This document shows, piece by piece, positions 1 to 11,321 of a stretch of DNA of 64,000 nucleotides. This DNA is from Benincasa hispida. Its lineage: Eukaryota; Streptophyta; Magnoliopsida; Cucurbitales; Cucurbitaceae. Where the stretch lies: contig NC_052354.1 in assembly GCF_009727055.1 (NCBI RefSeq), forward strand, positions 45,287,830-45,351,829. The letters run 5' to 3'. Numbering within the stretch: the first letter of the stretch is position 1; every line of letters starts with the position of its first letter. The notes beneath the pieces are model-generated. The model was given only the letters and a program-made list of their open reading frames with translations. It did no database searches and was not told where the DNA came from. The position numbers and the translations under genes were made by a program.

Positions 1-607
1 CGCATACATGCGATCACATAGGTAGTAACTAAGCGATGAAGCTTGTTAACTACACGATCGTCTAGTGCGTGCCTTCAACTAAACGACGACCATCGCTGCT
101 TCCACTACGATCACCTACCTCCAGCGTCTACGCGATCGCGCAACCAACACTACATGATATGGTAAACGATTTACCCCATCGCTTAGCATTAGCTAAACGA
201 TTGTTTAGAAAATACTACACGATCGTCTAGAAAAAATATCTAAACAATCGCTTAGTTAAATCCCAACGATCGTTTACCTGAGGCTACAGGACTCGATCAA
301 CGCTTGATCTTCTTCTTCGTTGAGAACTGCATCGTCATACGCTGAAGCTTCATCACGAATGACTCGACGAACTAGAACTTTTCGAATTAAAGACTCGATT
401 GCAAAGCTAATTTCGCCCAAAAATGTTGGGGCCCTTACAATTAACAATTTGTAAAACTGAAAGTTGTAACAAAAAGGCAATTTAAACCCGAAACATTCAT
501 CAAGTCATCCACAAATGTAGAAAACGGTTAACTACAAATGCAGAAACCCACCACGACTGTAAATAACGTTCGATTCAAATCTGTAATTTGGAATATCAGA
601 GAACTTG
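1..607 (-). repeat. Untranslated leader of an LTR retrotransposon (minus orientation), with a CGATCG array
   Basis: This block lies just inside the primer-binding site at 608-619 and reads away from it on the minus strand. Bases about 430-600 share wording with the leader copies at 7096-7735 and 10770-11321, for example the tract with 'aaacccaccac' and the run of CATTCATC-like bases. Bases 1-290 are a degenerate array of ACGATCGTTTAG-like units, much like the arrays inside the LTRs of this family. No long open frame is present. The element is cut by the window edge, so its coding part is not seen. Confidence 0.55.
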
Positions 608-619
608 GCTCTGATACCA
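608..619 (-). other. Primer-binding site (initiator tRNA-Met type)
   Basis: On the minus strand this reads TGGTATCAGAGC, the standard 12-base site complementary to the 3' end of plant initiator tRNA-Met, used to prime reverse transcription of many LTR retrotransposons. It is intact. It sits two bases inside the LTR end (TTCA, then AT), exactly as in the right-hand copy at 63611-63622. Confidence 0.85.
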
Positions 620-621
620 AT

Positions 622-2075
622 TGAAGGAAATCAGGACGGTGATTTCCGTGAGCAGCGGAAGCAAGACTATTCCAAATTACAATCATGAATCTATAATACA
701 TTTACAGTCAACTTCAATACAAGCCGTTATGCAAATATATAGAGAAATTACAGCATGAACTATAAATGTATAATGAGACAAACTCTATATGAACATCGGC
801 AGAAGGGTCTCCACGCTCCAATGCGCACTCTAATCGAAAAACAGTGACCATGAACAGTCGATCAACACGACCGCAACATCGCACAAACACAGCATGAACT
901 CTTCGCGCTCGTTCTCAATGATCTCCTTGATCATGAACTCCTCCGCAACAGCGACCGGCCTCCTAAAAACCTCGACGGTGTCGAGTTGAGTATGACACCA
1001 CCAAAGAGGCGACCTTGGTATTCTCGGTGTGAGAATCCAAAGGGTTTCGTACGTGGTGTGAGGCAGACAAACGGAGGAAAGACAGATCGTGTACATGACT
1101 GGGCAAGTGGGAGAAGTCGGAGACCTATCTATAGGTCGATGCTCAATCGTTTAGATAAAACTATGTGATCATCTAGCAAAAGCTATACGATTGTTTAGCT
1201 CGGTCGATTCTACACGATCGTTTACCTTGGCCCACCGATCGTCTAGCAAAGCTATGTGATCGCTTAGTAAATACTACATGATTGTTTAGCTAGCATCTGC
1301 ACGATCGTTTACTTAGCCCAGCCGTCGTTTAGTAAATCTGTATTTACTTGATGACTTTCGTGAATTTCTTTTCGCCAGAGAGAAACTCAAAAATTTTCTA
1401 ACTTTGCAAAAACCTCTCTTTCAAAATAGGAAACCGATTTCCTTTTAAAACCTCACGGTTACCATGATCAATAACCACCAACTACATTTTGGTTATTTAA
1501 AAGAAAAAGTATTAATTATCTAATAATCAATATTATTATAAATATAAATGATAACCAACTTATCCTACTATATTTATAACCTCCAGTTTTAATATTTCAT
1601 CTCATGAAACATATAAACCATAGTTCTTTTTCTATTCCATGGTACTTAATGTAAATCTCATTTACATCAATCCTCTGCTAGATGTATCTCATACATCATA
1701 TCGATTATATCACATATAATCAAAATACCTCTTGTCAATTTGAACATTTCAAATCAACACCAAGAACTTATCCTTCAACATGAATCCAAGCTACCAAAGG
1801 GACCTCATGGACTTATAGATCCGAAGCTCCAACAGTACGTGAATAACTGACTAAACTCTTTAGTCATGGGATCCACCATCCGTTAAATGCCAGGCACTCC
1901 ACTAAAGACCGACAGCTGAACTCTCCTCACTACAAATATATTATGTGTCCATCTTAACCAATGAGCAGTGTGACAACCCTTCACAGATCGCTCGTAAGTA
2001 CAGCTGGGCCAATAACTGTTATGCCCCCGTAGTTACATCTATCTCCTTAAGTACCAGTGATCCCTCTAATGAACA
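622..2075 (-). repeat. LTR of the ATGCCCTAAA family, truncated, minus orientation
   Basis: Read on the minus strand, this is homologous to the LTRs at 5039-7095, 8467-10589 and 61642-63608. Shared landmarks are the 'TGTCTGGCAGTTAACGGATG' stretch (about 1875-1895), the 'CATTAGAGGGATCA' stretch (about 2055-2070) and a CGATCG-rich array at about 1140-1345. It ends next to an intact PBS, so it is the 5' LTR side of an element lying to the left. The first several hundred bases of the full LTR, including its TGTTGGGG start, are missing at 2075. Confidence 0.75.
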
Positions 2076-3534
2076 TAAATCCTAGTTATTACAATGCACT
2101 CATACGTTATTACAATGCTTATCGAGTCTGTAATTCTTTGTTTGAGTCTTGAGTCGTTTGTGAAGAAGACTGTAGCAAGGGTTGCAGTTCTCCGAGGAAG
2201 GAGAAGATTAAGGGTTGATCGGGTCGTGTAGACGATGGGGTAAGCGATCGCTGAGTATCGGGTTGTGTAGACGATGGAATGCTCACGTATCGTTTAACGC
2301 GCTGGGCAATCGTTTACCTTCAGTGTTTACTAAACGATGGAGTCCTCCTGGCGATTCAAGACCCAGTTCGCCTGTGAATCGGTTCGCTCAATGAAAAATG
2401 TAATAGATAGGTTTATTTCATTTTGATTTTTTGTAAAGGCTCATCCCGGTCCATTAATACTTGGTTTATTACATGCGATGTATGTTTTTTATATGTCATA
2501 TTGTATGCACATATAGTAAATCCCACTTTAGGTTATGCTTTGGTCATGCATCATCTCTTTATTGTAAATGTTATAATTTAGAGAAACATGATTTAATTAT
2601 ATAAGAGCATACTCATGCATCATATAATGTAAGAGCTATATTTATACATGCATAAAAAGTATTGACATGCATCATCTTTATATTATAATTGTTATAGTAA
2701 AAGGGTGAATGGAAAACATGTTTTGCTTTGTTATTACGCGTATATAAAAGTTATGTATAGTAATGACCGGACAATGCATGAAGCATGGTACATAGGTTAA
2801 TTCATAAATGTTATAAACACCTTGTTGTGCGTAATGATTTTTAGTTGTTTCTTTTTAAAAGTTAAAGAGAAATTAGAACTAAAATAAATAAGAAAGACAT
2901 GCATGCTCATTTAGGTTTGATTCATGTTTTAAAATATTTAAAACTTGGATCACATAAATCTAAGATCACGATTCTAATATGATTAGCAACCCTAAGGCTA
3001 TCTTTTTCATCAGTTTAATAGGATTAAATTGACTAATAAAAGGTTAAAGTGTAATAAACCTATCTATAAGGGACCTTTTGTCGAAGGCGGGTTCTATCTA
3101 GGCTGGGGTATTTAAGTTGACGAAAACGTAACACCCCTACCTGGGAACTTACCTGGAAAGGTGAATTAGATAGATTTGATGCATGTATGCAAGTTAAGGA
3201 TAGTCCATTAAAGTGTTTAAATGTGACTACTTGAACTTGTTCATATTTCATAGACAAGTTTATGAGTAGAGTTTTAAAAAGACGACTTAAACTAAAATCA
3301 GTAGCTGGATTGTCTAAGTTAATGAACCCCTAGATTGAACATTCAGTGGGAGGTACTTGGGGCATAAGATGCTTCATTTAAACCTTTCATATTTCTCCTA
3401 AATAGTCCACACCGTGAGATCTACCCTCGGCCTTGAGGCACCTTTAGCGTATTCCCCTAACGGATGGTGTTTGGGTAGGTCAATATCAAGGTGGATGGAA
3501 AGAGAGTTCATAGTAAGTGGGAGCGGGAAGGATT
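2076..3534. other. Unclassified repeat-like DNA, no gene seen
   Basis: No convincing gene. Bases 2220-2345 hold another short group of CGATCG/CGTTTA units. Bases about 2500-2720 repeat a theme of GCATCAT plus TTATAATTGTTATAG. That theme reappears inverted at about 8300-8460, so it belongs to a dispersed repeat. Bases 3060-3530 look like ordinary retrotransposon-derived spacer but match nothing else here. Confidence 0.4.
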
Positions 3535-4027
3535 GAGGTCATGTTACCTATGGTCATCCTAGTGAAGTGAAATCTCTGTCATGAATAGCGTTATATAACG
3601 AGACGTTAACACTTCGTGGTCAGGTCTTATACAAACTCTTTGTATAGGATGTTCTCGCTCGCACGTCCCCACATGAATGATCAAGAACAAACCATCTGTA
3701 GCAAGTTACAACATTTGTAACTATTTCACAAAGCGGGTTGCATCCATAGCATTACCAAGATAAGGTTTCCCTTCTATATCCATATACTACAGATCATTTT
3801 GGTTATCACTTAAGTCATGATCCACTTCTATGTCACCACATACATACTTAAGTTACATAATGACAACCAGGGATTTTAGTTTATTGGTTTGTGGTAAAGC
3901 AAATAAAGCATCCAATGTTCAAAGATAAGTAGTGAAGAAAATATCATATATTATACATCACAAGCGTTCGTACAAAACAGTATTTACAAACTACAGGACA
4001 CGAGAGTTTAGGGCATCATCCCCAACA
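3535..4027 (-). repeat. LTR fragment of the ATGCCCTAAA family, minus orientation
   Basis: Read on the minus strand from 4027 it begins TGTTGGGGATGATGCCCTAAA, the 5' terminus of this LTR family. It continues for about 490 bases with the shared landmarks ACAAAGAGTTTGTATAAGACC and AGGATGACCATAGGTAACATGA. It then stops matching at about 3535, so roughly the first quarter of the LTR is present. Confidence 0.75.
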
Positions 4028-5038
4028 AGTTTGCCATATTTGATATGCATGGGTGGCAAAGAGGAAAATGTTTAGAATGCATTATAAGGGGAGACATGGT
4101 GTCAACTCTCCACCACCTTAGGCTTTTGTGGCCTAAGTGAGCTACCACATGGCACATGTGTGTGTCATGGCATGGGCGAGTGTTACAAGACAAGTGTCTT
4201 GGGCATCTTCAATCGAGAATGGGATCTCATGGACAGTGTCGGACGGCACGGGTGTATCGACATTGCACCCCTTTCTATGGGCCAGAAGTTCTATGTAACA
4301 TCTGTTATGTTGTTTTAATTCAACAAGGACTCGAAAGGGTCTTAAGTCTCGATTATGTCCGAATGGATGGATGTTCGAGAAGTCCTGAGTTGGATTATTA
4401 CCCATGGGTCGGTGGATGATGGTTCTCGATAAGCGTATTCGAATAGAAAAGAGAAAGTTGATGACATCCCGACACTCGGGATGGCATCCTAAAGCATCGA
4501 TGGGACTCAATAGTTTTTGTTTGGCCCGATACTTGCTTGAGTTGTTCCGGAAAGCATTGTAATGGCTCGGTAAAGCCTGGTAGGCGATCATTAGGCCGAT
4601 AGAAGCCCGATAGGCACCGAAGTAGGCCGGTAGAACCTGATAAGCATTGTTATGTCTCAGAAAGCCCCCACAAGTATTTGAATCACCCGATAAGCCCCGA
4701 TAACAGGTTATAAGCCTATTTTGGCCCAAAAAAGGGTCATAAGTAATCCCGGTGAAGTTTCAAAGCGATGTAGAAGTAAGAGGGACGTGGTTTTGGGAAC
4801 CAAGATGACAGAGAGTGATGCACCATTGCATTGTGATGACTTAGCCTCATATATGGGTAAGGTCGATCCTCGTGACTTAGCGTAGAGTAGAGGAAAATCG
4901 GCTAGAGACGCACATGAGGGAAAATACACGTACAGGCGATGTGTATGGCCGAATGAATTTCAGTTTCGTATGAGTATAGTTCGGTTGAAAATGGAATAAC
5001 CTCGTCTAAGGTCCGACGAAGCTTCAAAGAGTCAAGCA
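4028..5038. other. Spacer with a degenerate CCGATAAGCC short repeat
   Basis: No supported gene. The open frames here have no recognisable protein features. Bases about 4555-4705 contain a decayed array of roughly 20-base units built on GGCCGATAGAAGCCCGATA, more GC-rich than its surroundings. The block lies between two LTR copies of opposite orientation (ending 4027 and starting 5039). It may be leader or interior sequence of a related element. Confidence 0.35.
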
Positions 5039-7095
5039 TGTTGGGGTTTGTGCCCTAAAGTCTCGTGTCCATTAGTTTGTAAACAGCTTTGTACGAACAC
5101 TTGTGATGTATAATATAAATAATATTTACTTCACTACTTGATTTTGCACATTTAGATTATACCACAAACCAATAAACTTAATATCTTTGGTTATCTGTAT
5201 GTGACTCAAGCATGTATGTGGTGACATACAAGTGGATCATGTCTTGAGTGATAAACAAAATAGTCTGTAGTATATGGATACAGGAGGGAAACCTTATCAT
5301 GTCTTGAGTGGTAAAACATACAATTTTGCACATTTGGATAATAGCGCATGACTTGTCACAAATGATCTGTTCCTGATCATTCGTGTAGGAGACATGCGAG
5401 CGGGGGCGTCCTATACAAAGAGTTTGTATAAGACCTAACCACGAAGTCTTAACGTCTCGTTATATAACACCGTTCATAACTAAGACTTCACTTAACTAGG
5501 ATGACCATAGGTAACATGACCTCAATCCTGAGTGAGTTGGGAACTCCTGCCATTGAGGGTGGTCCTTTGATTTGCATGGGTGCGAGTGGCCAGAACGCCG
5601 ACTCAAACCTATCATTTTGGGGAATCGTCTGATTTGGGAGCTGGGAACTCAGCTACACAAGATGGAATTCACTCCTTCCCCGAGGCAGGGGTAAGTAGAT
5701 AGATAGCTCCGTTAAGGCCTTATTCCAGGGCTTGAACGATGTGACGCCATGCACCTTCTCATGGCCCGAGAGATGTTCACACATAGTAGGACTATGTTGT
5801 ATTGTTCATTAGAGGGATCAGTGTTACTTAAGAAGGAAGATGTAATTACAGGAGAAAAACGATAAATTAGCCTGCCATAATTACGAGCATCTGTAAAGGG
5901 TCATCGTACTGATGATTGGTTATATCCAATGGACATAGAAATATATCTATGTCAAGAAGAGTTCAATTATCGGTCTTTAGTGGAATGTCTGGCAGTTAAC
6001 GGATGGTGGATATCGAGACTAAAGAATTTAGTCAGCTATTCACGTACCGTTGAAGCTTCGAATCATAGGTCTATAAGGTCCCCTTGGTAGCTTGGATACA
6101 AGTTGAGAGTCAATTTTTGGGTCAATTTGAAATGTTCAAATTGACAAGAGGGAGTTCGATTATATATGATATAATTGAACGAGTTAATTAAATATGATAC
6201 AATTAACTTTATGTATGAGATACATTTATTTGAAGAAAATTGAATATAAATATGATTTATATCTAGTAAAGGAAAAATATTATAATTAATATATGATATT
6301 AATTTATAAGTTATGAATGTGATAAGATCACATTCATTGGACGGTTATAAAGGAAATGGGAAGGCGCCTCTTCGTTCTAAATAACATATGAGTGCATTAT
6401 AAATAGCAGACGGTGTGTTGAGCTCGGTGTACACAGATATTGTGAAAAAGATAGTGTCGTCACTTAGAAAATCAATGCTTATACGATAGTGACTGCACGA
6501 TCGCATACATATACGATATTGCTAAGCGATCGCATACCAATTATACTGTCATGCGCTATTATCCAAACGATCGTTTACCTTTTTCCTAAGCGATCGTTTA
6601 GCATCCGGTATTTACTAAATGATCGTATAGACGATCGTTTAGTTTTTCCTACGCGATCGTTTTAAACGATCTCTCACCCTTTTCCTACACGATCGTATAG
6701 ACGATCGCTTAATTTTACTACACGATCGTATACTTTACCTAAACGATCAAGCATATTTTCTATGCGATAGACAACCGTATCTCCCACTTGCTTGATTATT
6801 GTGTGCGGTCGCTATTCCTCCTTCCCTCTACTAAATCCGAACAAAGCCCACACTTCGGATTCTTACTCCAAGAATACTGAGGCCTCTAAGTGGTGTTGTC
6901 CTCTCCGTTTCCTTTTGTTCGAAGTAGACGATTGGGCTTCAGACTCGCTATGAAGAAGAAATTTTCATCTGGTATGATTTCTTAATCCATTTAGCATTAT
7001 GAAAATATGTTTGAATGTATATGCGGTAATTCTTTCACAATGAATTGGAAAGATCCACTTTCGCTCGTAGGTGCTATTGAATAAGAGTTCCTTCA
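5039..7095 (+). repeat. Full-length LTR of the ATGCCCTAAA family, plus orientation
   Basis: Starts TGTTGGGG and ends CCTTCA, with TG...CA termini and a length of about 2.06 kb. It aligns by eye along its length with 8467-10589. Bases 6480-6790 are a dense array of CGATCG palindromes in ACGATCGTTTAG-like units. It is not followed by a PBS: the next sequence is a leader in the opposite orientation. No clear 5-bp target duplication flanks it (AAGCA on the left, GAACA on the right). It is therefore a solo or rearranged LTR. Confidence 0.75.
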
Positions 7096-7735
7096 GAACA
7101 AAAATTGAATTAGGACTTGAGCATCCCTTAAGGCTAACCATGATCAAGCGTGAATCATGTGTCGCACGGTTGGAGGAGTACGATCATGACACCCAAGACC
7201 CGAACCGCCCTCGAGCTGTTCGAACCAAACAAATCTGATATGAACTAGTTGAGCCACGGACCGAACCGCGTGCAAATCGGTTAATTCTTTTCGTCTTAGA
7301 GAATTGCAACATTGTGACTTAGCATTGCAATGCTACGGAAAAGATGATCTGTTTGCCTCATCGTAGCACTGCAATGTTAGGGCACAACGTTGCACGCTGT
7401 TGTACAGTCGCCTATTGTACAGACGCGAAATGTTTCGGTTTCACTTTGATTTTGGCTTTGTTTTCTCTAGAAAGTCACTGAGAACAACATGAACGACTAA
7501 AGACTACAGAATTACATATTCTTTTGCAAATTATGCCAAAAATAAAGGGACCTAGCAAACCAATTTTGTAAAAATTAAAGCGGTAAAACTAAAATCGAAG
7601 CCCGAAATTATCCAAAAAATTGTAAATCATTCAACAACAATTCATCATAGGAACAAATAAATGCAACCCACCAATTTTGTAATATCAATTATGGAACAAT
7701 AAAATTTTAGACCAAAACCTGGCTCTAATACCAAT
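7096..7735 (-). repeat. Retroelement leader, minus orientation, with degraded PBS
   Basis: Homologous by eye to 10770-11321: both carry CGAACCG-type units, GTACAGTCGCC tracts and the 'cccaccaattttgtaa' region in the same order. The PBS at 7722-7733 reads TGGTATTAGAGC on the minus strand, one change from the consensus. A perfect 14-base palindrome, AGCATTGCAATGCT, lies at 7321-7334, about 390 bases inside the PBS. The same palindrome occurs in the right-edge element. Confidence 0.6.
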
Positions 7736-8466
7736 TGAAGGATCCTTAAGGTCCACTGCGGAAGCGGAGATCGGTCCCAAAAATATTTTCACAGAATAGC
7801 AAATTTTACAAAATCAAAATTATGCATCACAACATAAATTAATTTACAACATGCATAGAAAAGAAAGAGAGAACAGTTAGAACCGTGACTTCCCCTTGAA
7901 GAACAGTTATTCACGAAAGCCTCATGTACAGTCAAAATGATCACGAATAATCATGATCCAAGATGGCCACCACCACAAAATCTTCCTTAGTATTCTCTGT
8001 AGGGAAGAGAATTTTCAAGAGTTGTGTAGGCTCTAAGTTTTGGAAAAGGGAGAGAAAGTATGGTGCCACATTGTTCAAACCCCAGAATCAGCTTTTAAGA
8101 GAGCAATTTATCTACTTACCTCGACATTAGGGAATGAGTGAATTCCTTCTCGTGTAGTTATGTTCCCAGCTCCCCAATCAGATGAATCCCTGAAATGGTA
8201 GGCTTTTATAGAGTGGACGATCTGGCCACTCTCACCCATACAAATCAAAGGATCGCCTTCATAAGCAGGAGTTTATAACTCACTCAGGATTCATACATAC
8301 ATCCAACTATATTATAACTCTTATAATATACATGATGCATGACAATGTTATTATGCATGCAAGCATATATTATAACACTTATATTATATGATGCATGAGT
8401 ATGCTATAAAATTAAATCATGCAACTATATATATTATAACATTTATAATATAAATGATGCATGAAT
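7736..8466 (-). repeat. Partial LTR of the ATGCCCTAAA family, minus orientation
   Basis: Begins at the TTCA|AT-PBS junction and runs inward through shared LTR text (about 8110-8300: TACTTACC, GAATGAGTGAATTC and ACTCACTCAGGATT landmarks). It then changes at about 8300 into an AT-rich tract of repeated TATATTATAACA/GATGCATGA units. The TG end is missing; the next plus-strand LTR starts directly at 8467. Confidence 0.6.
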
Positions 8467-10589
8467 TATTGGGGATGATGCCCTAAACTTTCGTATTCTG
8501 TAGTTTGTAAATACAGTTTCAAACAAACGCTTGTGATGTATAATATATGATATTTTCTTCACTTATTGTCTATGAACATTGGATGTTTTATTTGCTTTAC
8601 CACAAACCAATAAACTAAAATCCCTGTTGTCATTTGTAATTTAAGCATTTATGTGGAGACATACAAGTAGATCATGTTTTAAGTGATAACCAAAATTGTC
8701 TGTAGCATATGGATATAGGAAGGAAACCTTATCCTAGTAATGCTACGGATGCGACCCACTTTGTAGAATAGTTACAAGTGTTGTGACTTGCTACAAATGG
8801 TCTGATCCTGATTATTCATGTGAGGACATGCAAGCGAGGGCGTTCTATACAAAGAGTTTGTATAAAACCCGACCACAAAGTGTTAACATCTCTTTATATA
8901 ACGTCGTTCATGACAGAGACTTCATTTCACTAGGATGACCATAGGTAACATGATCTCAATTCTGAGTGAGTTCGGAACTCCTGCCTTTGTGGGCAGTCTT
9001 TTGATTTGCATGGGTGCGAGTGGCCTGATTTATGACTCAAACCTACCGCTTTGGGGATTCGTCTAATTTGAGATCTGGGAACTCAGCCACACAAGATGGA
9101 TTTCACTTCTTCCCTATAGCAGGGGCAAGTAGATAGATTGCTCCCTTAAGGGCAGATCTCGGGGCTTAAACGATGTGGCGCCACACATCTTCTCATGGCC
9201 CGTTAGGTGTCTAAACATAGTAGGACAATGTTGTATTGTTCATTAGAGGGATCAATGGTACTTAAAAAGTTAGATATAAATATAGGGACAAATCGGTAAA
9301 TTGGCCTAACTGTACTTACGAGCATCTGTGAAGGATTATTGTACTATTGATTGGTTATATCTGATAGACACAAAAATACACCTGTGGTAAGAAGAGTTCA
9401 GCTGTCGAACTTTAGTGGAATGTCTGGCAGTTAACGGATGGTAGATTTCGTGGCTAAGGAGTTTAGTCAGCTATTCATGTACCGTTGGAGCTTCAAGCCA
9501 TAGGTCCATAAGGTTCCCTTGGTAGCTCAATGGATTCAAGTTGAGAATCAATTTTTGGGTCAGTTTGAAATGTTCAAATTGACAAGAGGGAATTCGATTA
9601 TATATGATATAATTGAACTGGTTAATTATATTTGATATGATCGACTTTATGTATGAGATATATTCATTAGAGGAAAATGGATATAAATATGATTTATATT
9701 TAGTGGAAGAGAAAACATTAAGTTTTATATGTGATATTAAACTATAGATTAATGAATATAATATGATTATATTTATTATTTTAATTGGACAATTATAGGA
9801 TAATTGTGCCGACGTTTTCTCTGTAACCATGTGTTAGTGGGAAGTTTCATTAAGTTTTCGTAACTGAAGAATAAAATGAAAATCGTTTTCATTTTGCAAA
9901 GAGATCATATAATTCGCTCACGAGTTGTATACACCTATCGCATAGCAAACTGAGAGACTATACTATAGTTCAACATTGCTACACAATCGTATACATGCGC
10001 ACCTTTTTCTAAACGATCGCATAGGATTTTTTAAACGATAGTCTAACGCCCGAGCGTTTACTAAACGATCATCTATACGATCACAACCTATTTACTACAA
10101 GATCGTGTACCTTCTTCTAAATGATCAAGCATTGTCTATACGATAGACCCTGCCTTCTCCCACTTGTTTGGTCGTTGTATACTATCTTCGTTTCCTCTTT
10201 CCCTCTACCAAATCCAACAAAGCCCACACCTCCTGGATTCTCACACAGAGAATACCGAGGGTTTTAAGTGCTGGTGTCATCCCTATTGTTGTGTTCGTGT
10301 GGAGGTCGTTCGTGAGTAGACGACCGTGTGATTTGGTGAACGATTTGCTTGGACGTTCCAACAAGAGCGAGAGGAGCAGTCCCTTGGAGGGAACGAGTTT
10401 TTCTATGGAGAAGTGTTCTTCAATTGGTACGTTTTCTTGTTCTCTTGTTGTTTATTTTTGAAAGCATGCCGGTAATTTGTTGTATAATGCATATCTTGTC
10501 AGTTAGAATGTAAATGTGGTAATTCTGTCACAATGAGTTTGGAATGATCCACTTCCGCTCAGAGGTACTCTTATATAAGAGTTCATTCA
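8467..10589 (+). repeat. Full-length LTR of the ATGCCCTAAA family, plus orientation
   Basis: Starts TATTGGGGATGATGCCC (TGTTGGGG with one change) and ends ATTCA at 10589, a span of about 2.1 kb. It is colinear with 5039-7095. A CGATCG array lies at about 9975-10140, the same relative place as in the other copies. The following bases, ATTGGTAATAATGC, look like a decayed ATTGGTATCAGAGC PBS. No complete internal region follows. Confidence 0.75.
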
Positions 10590-11321
10590 ATTGGTAATAA
10601 TGCATAACCTATGGTGGGATTTGGCTATATTGCATACATTATGACATATATAATTAAAACTAAACCATACATCAAATGCATAATTTAAACAACGTAAATA
10701 ATTAATTAATTTAATACAACATCTATATTAATTCAATTAATAAAAAAATAACTATTATAAATGATAGCTTTACTGGTTCAAAATATGCGAATCGGATCTT
10801 GAATCACACGAATCGGACCGCCTAACACCCGAACCGCCCATGAATCGCTTGAACCAAGCGAACCGAACGCGAACAAATTGAAACATGAACCAAACTCCAC
10901 GTGAACCTAAAAAATCTCTCCGTCTTAGAGTGTTGCAACGCTACGAAAAAAAATTTTGTTTCGCCTTTCACAACGTTGCAACGTTACTGTATAGTCGCCC
11001 ACTGTACAGTTTTGATTTGCTTTGTTTCTTCTTCGATTTAGGCCTCGTTTTCTCTAGAAAAAGGTCAGAATCATCATGTGACTAAATATAACAAAATACA
11101 GACTCGATCGCAATTAATGCTAAAAGACAAGGGGCCCTTACAAACTAAAACGTAAAATTAAAGCAATAAAAACTATAGACCGATCTTGAAATTATCCATG
11201 AATTGCAAACCATTCACAACCATTCATCTTTATGAATAATACAGAATGTAAACCCACCAATTATGTAAAAGAAATTCTAGAAAAAATAAATTGGGCCAAG
11301 AAACGGTGCTCTAATACCAAT
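10590..11321 (-). repeat. Retroelement leader remnants; main part minus orientation
   Basis: Bases 10590-10760 follow the plus LTR and look like a short leftover of its own leader. Bases about 10770-11307 are homologous to the minus leader at 7096-7735. The PBS at 11308-11319 reads TGGTATTAGAGC on the minus strand. CGAATCG/CGAACCG units crowd about 10780-10880. A near-palindrome, AGTGTTGCAACGCT, at 10929-10942 corresponds in position to the perfect palindrome of the other copies. Confidence 0.55.

Noticed and set aside
622..2075. Endogenous pararetrovirus because of the Met tRNA primer site
   Set aside because: The site is shared by many LTR retrotransposons; here paired LTR-type ends are present and no viral coat, movement or polymerase coding is seen.
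4142..4729. 195-residue open frame on the minus strand
   Set aside because: No recognisable domain or codon pattern; it lies in spacer between LTR copies and covers a short degenerate repeat that gives periodic residues.
9471..9830. 119-residue open frame on the minus strand
   Set aside because: It lies inside a plus-strand LTR, is composed mainly of Ile/Tyr/Asn from AT-rich text, and resembles no protein.
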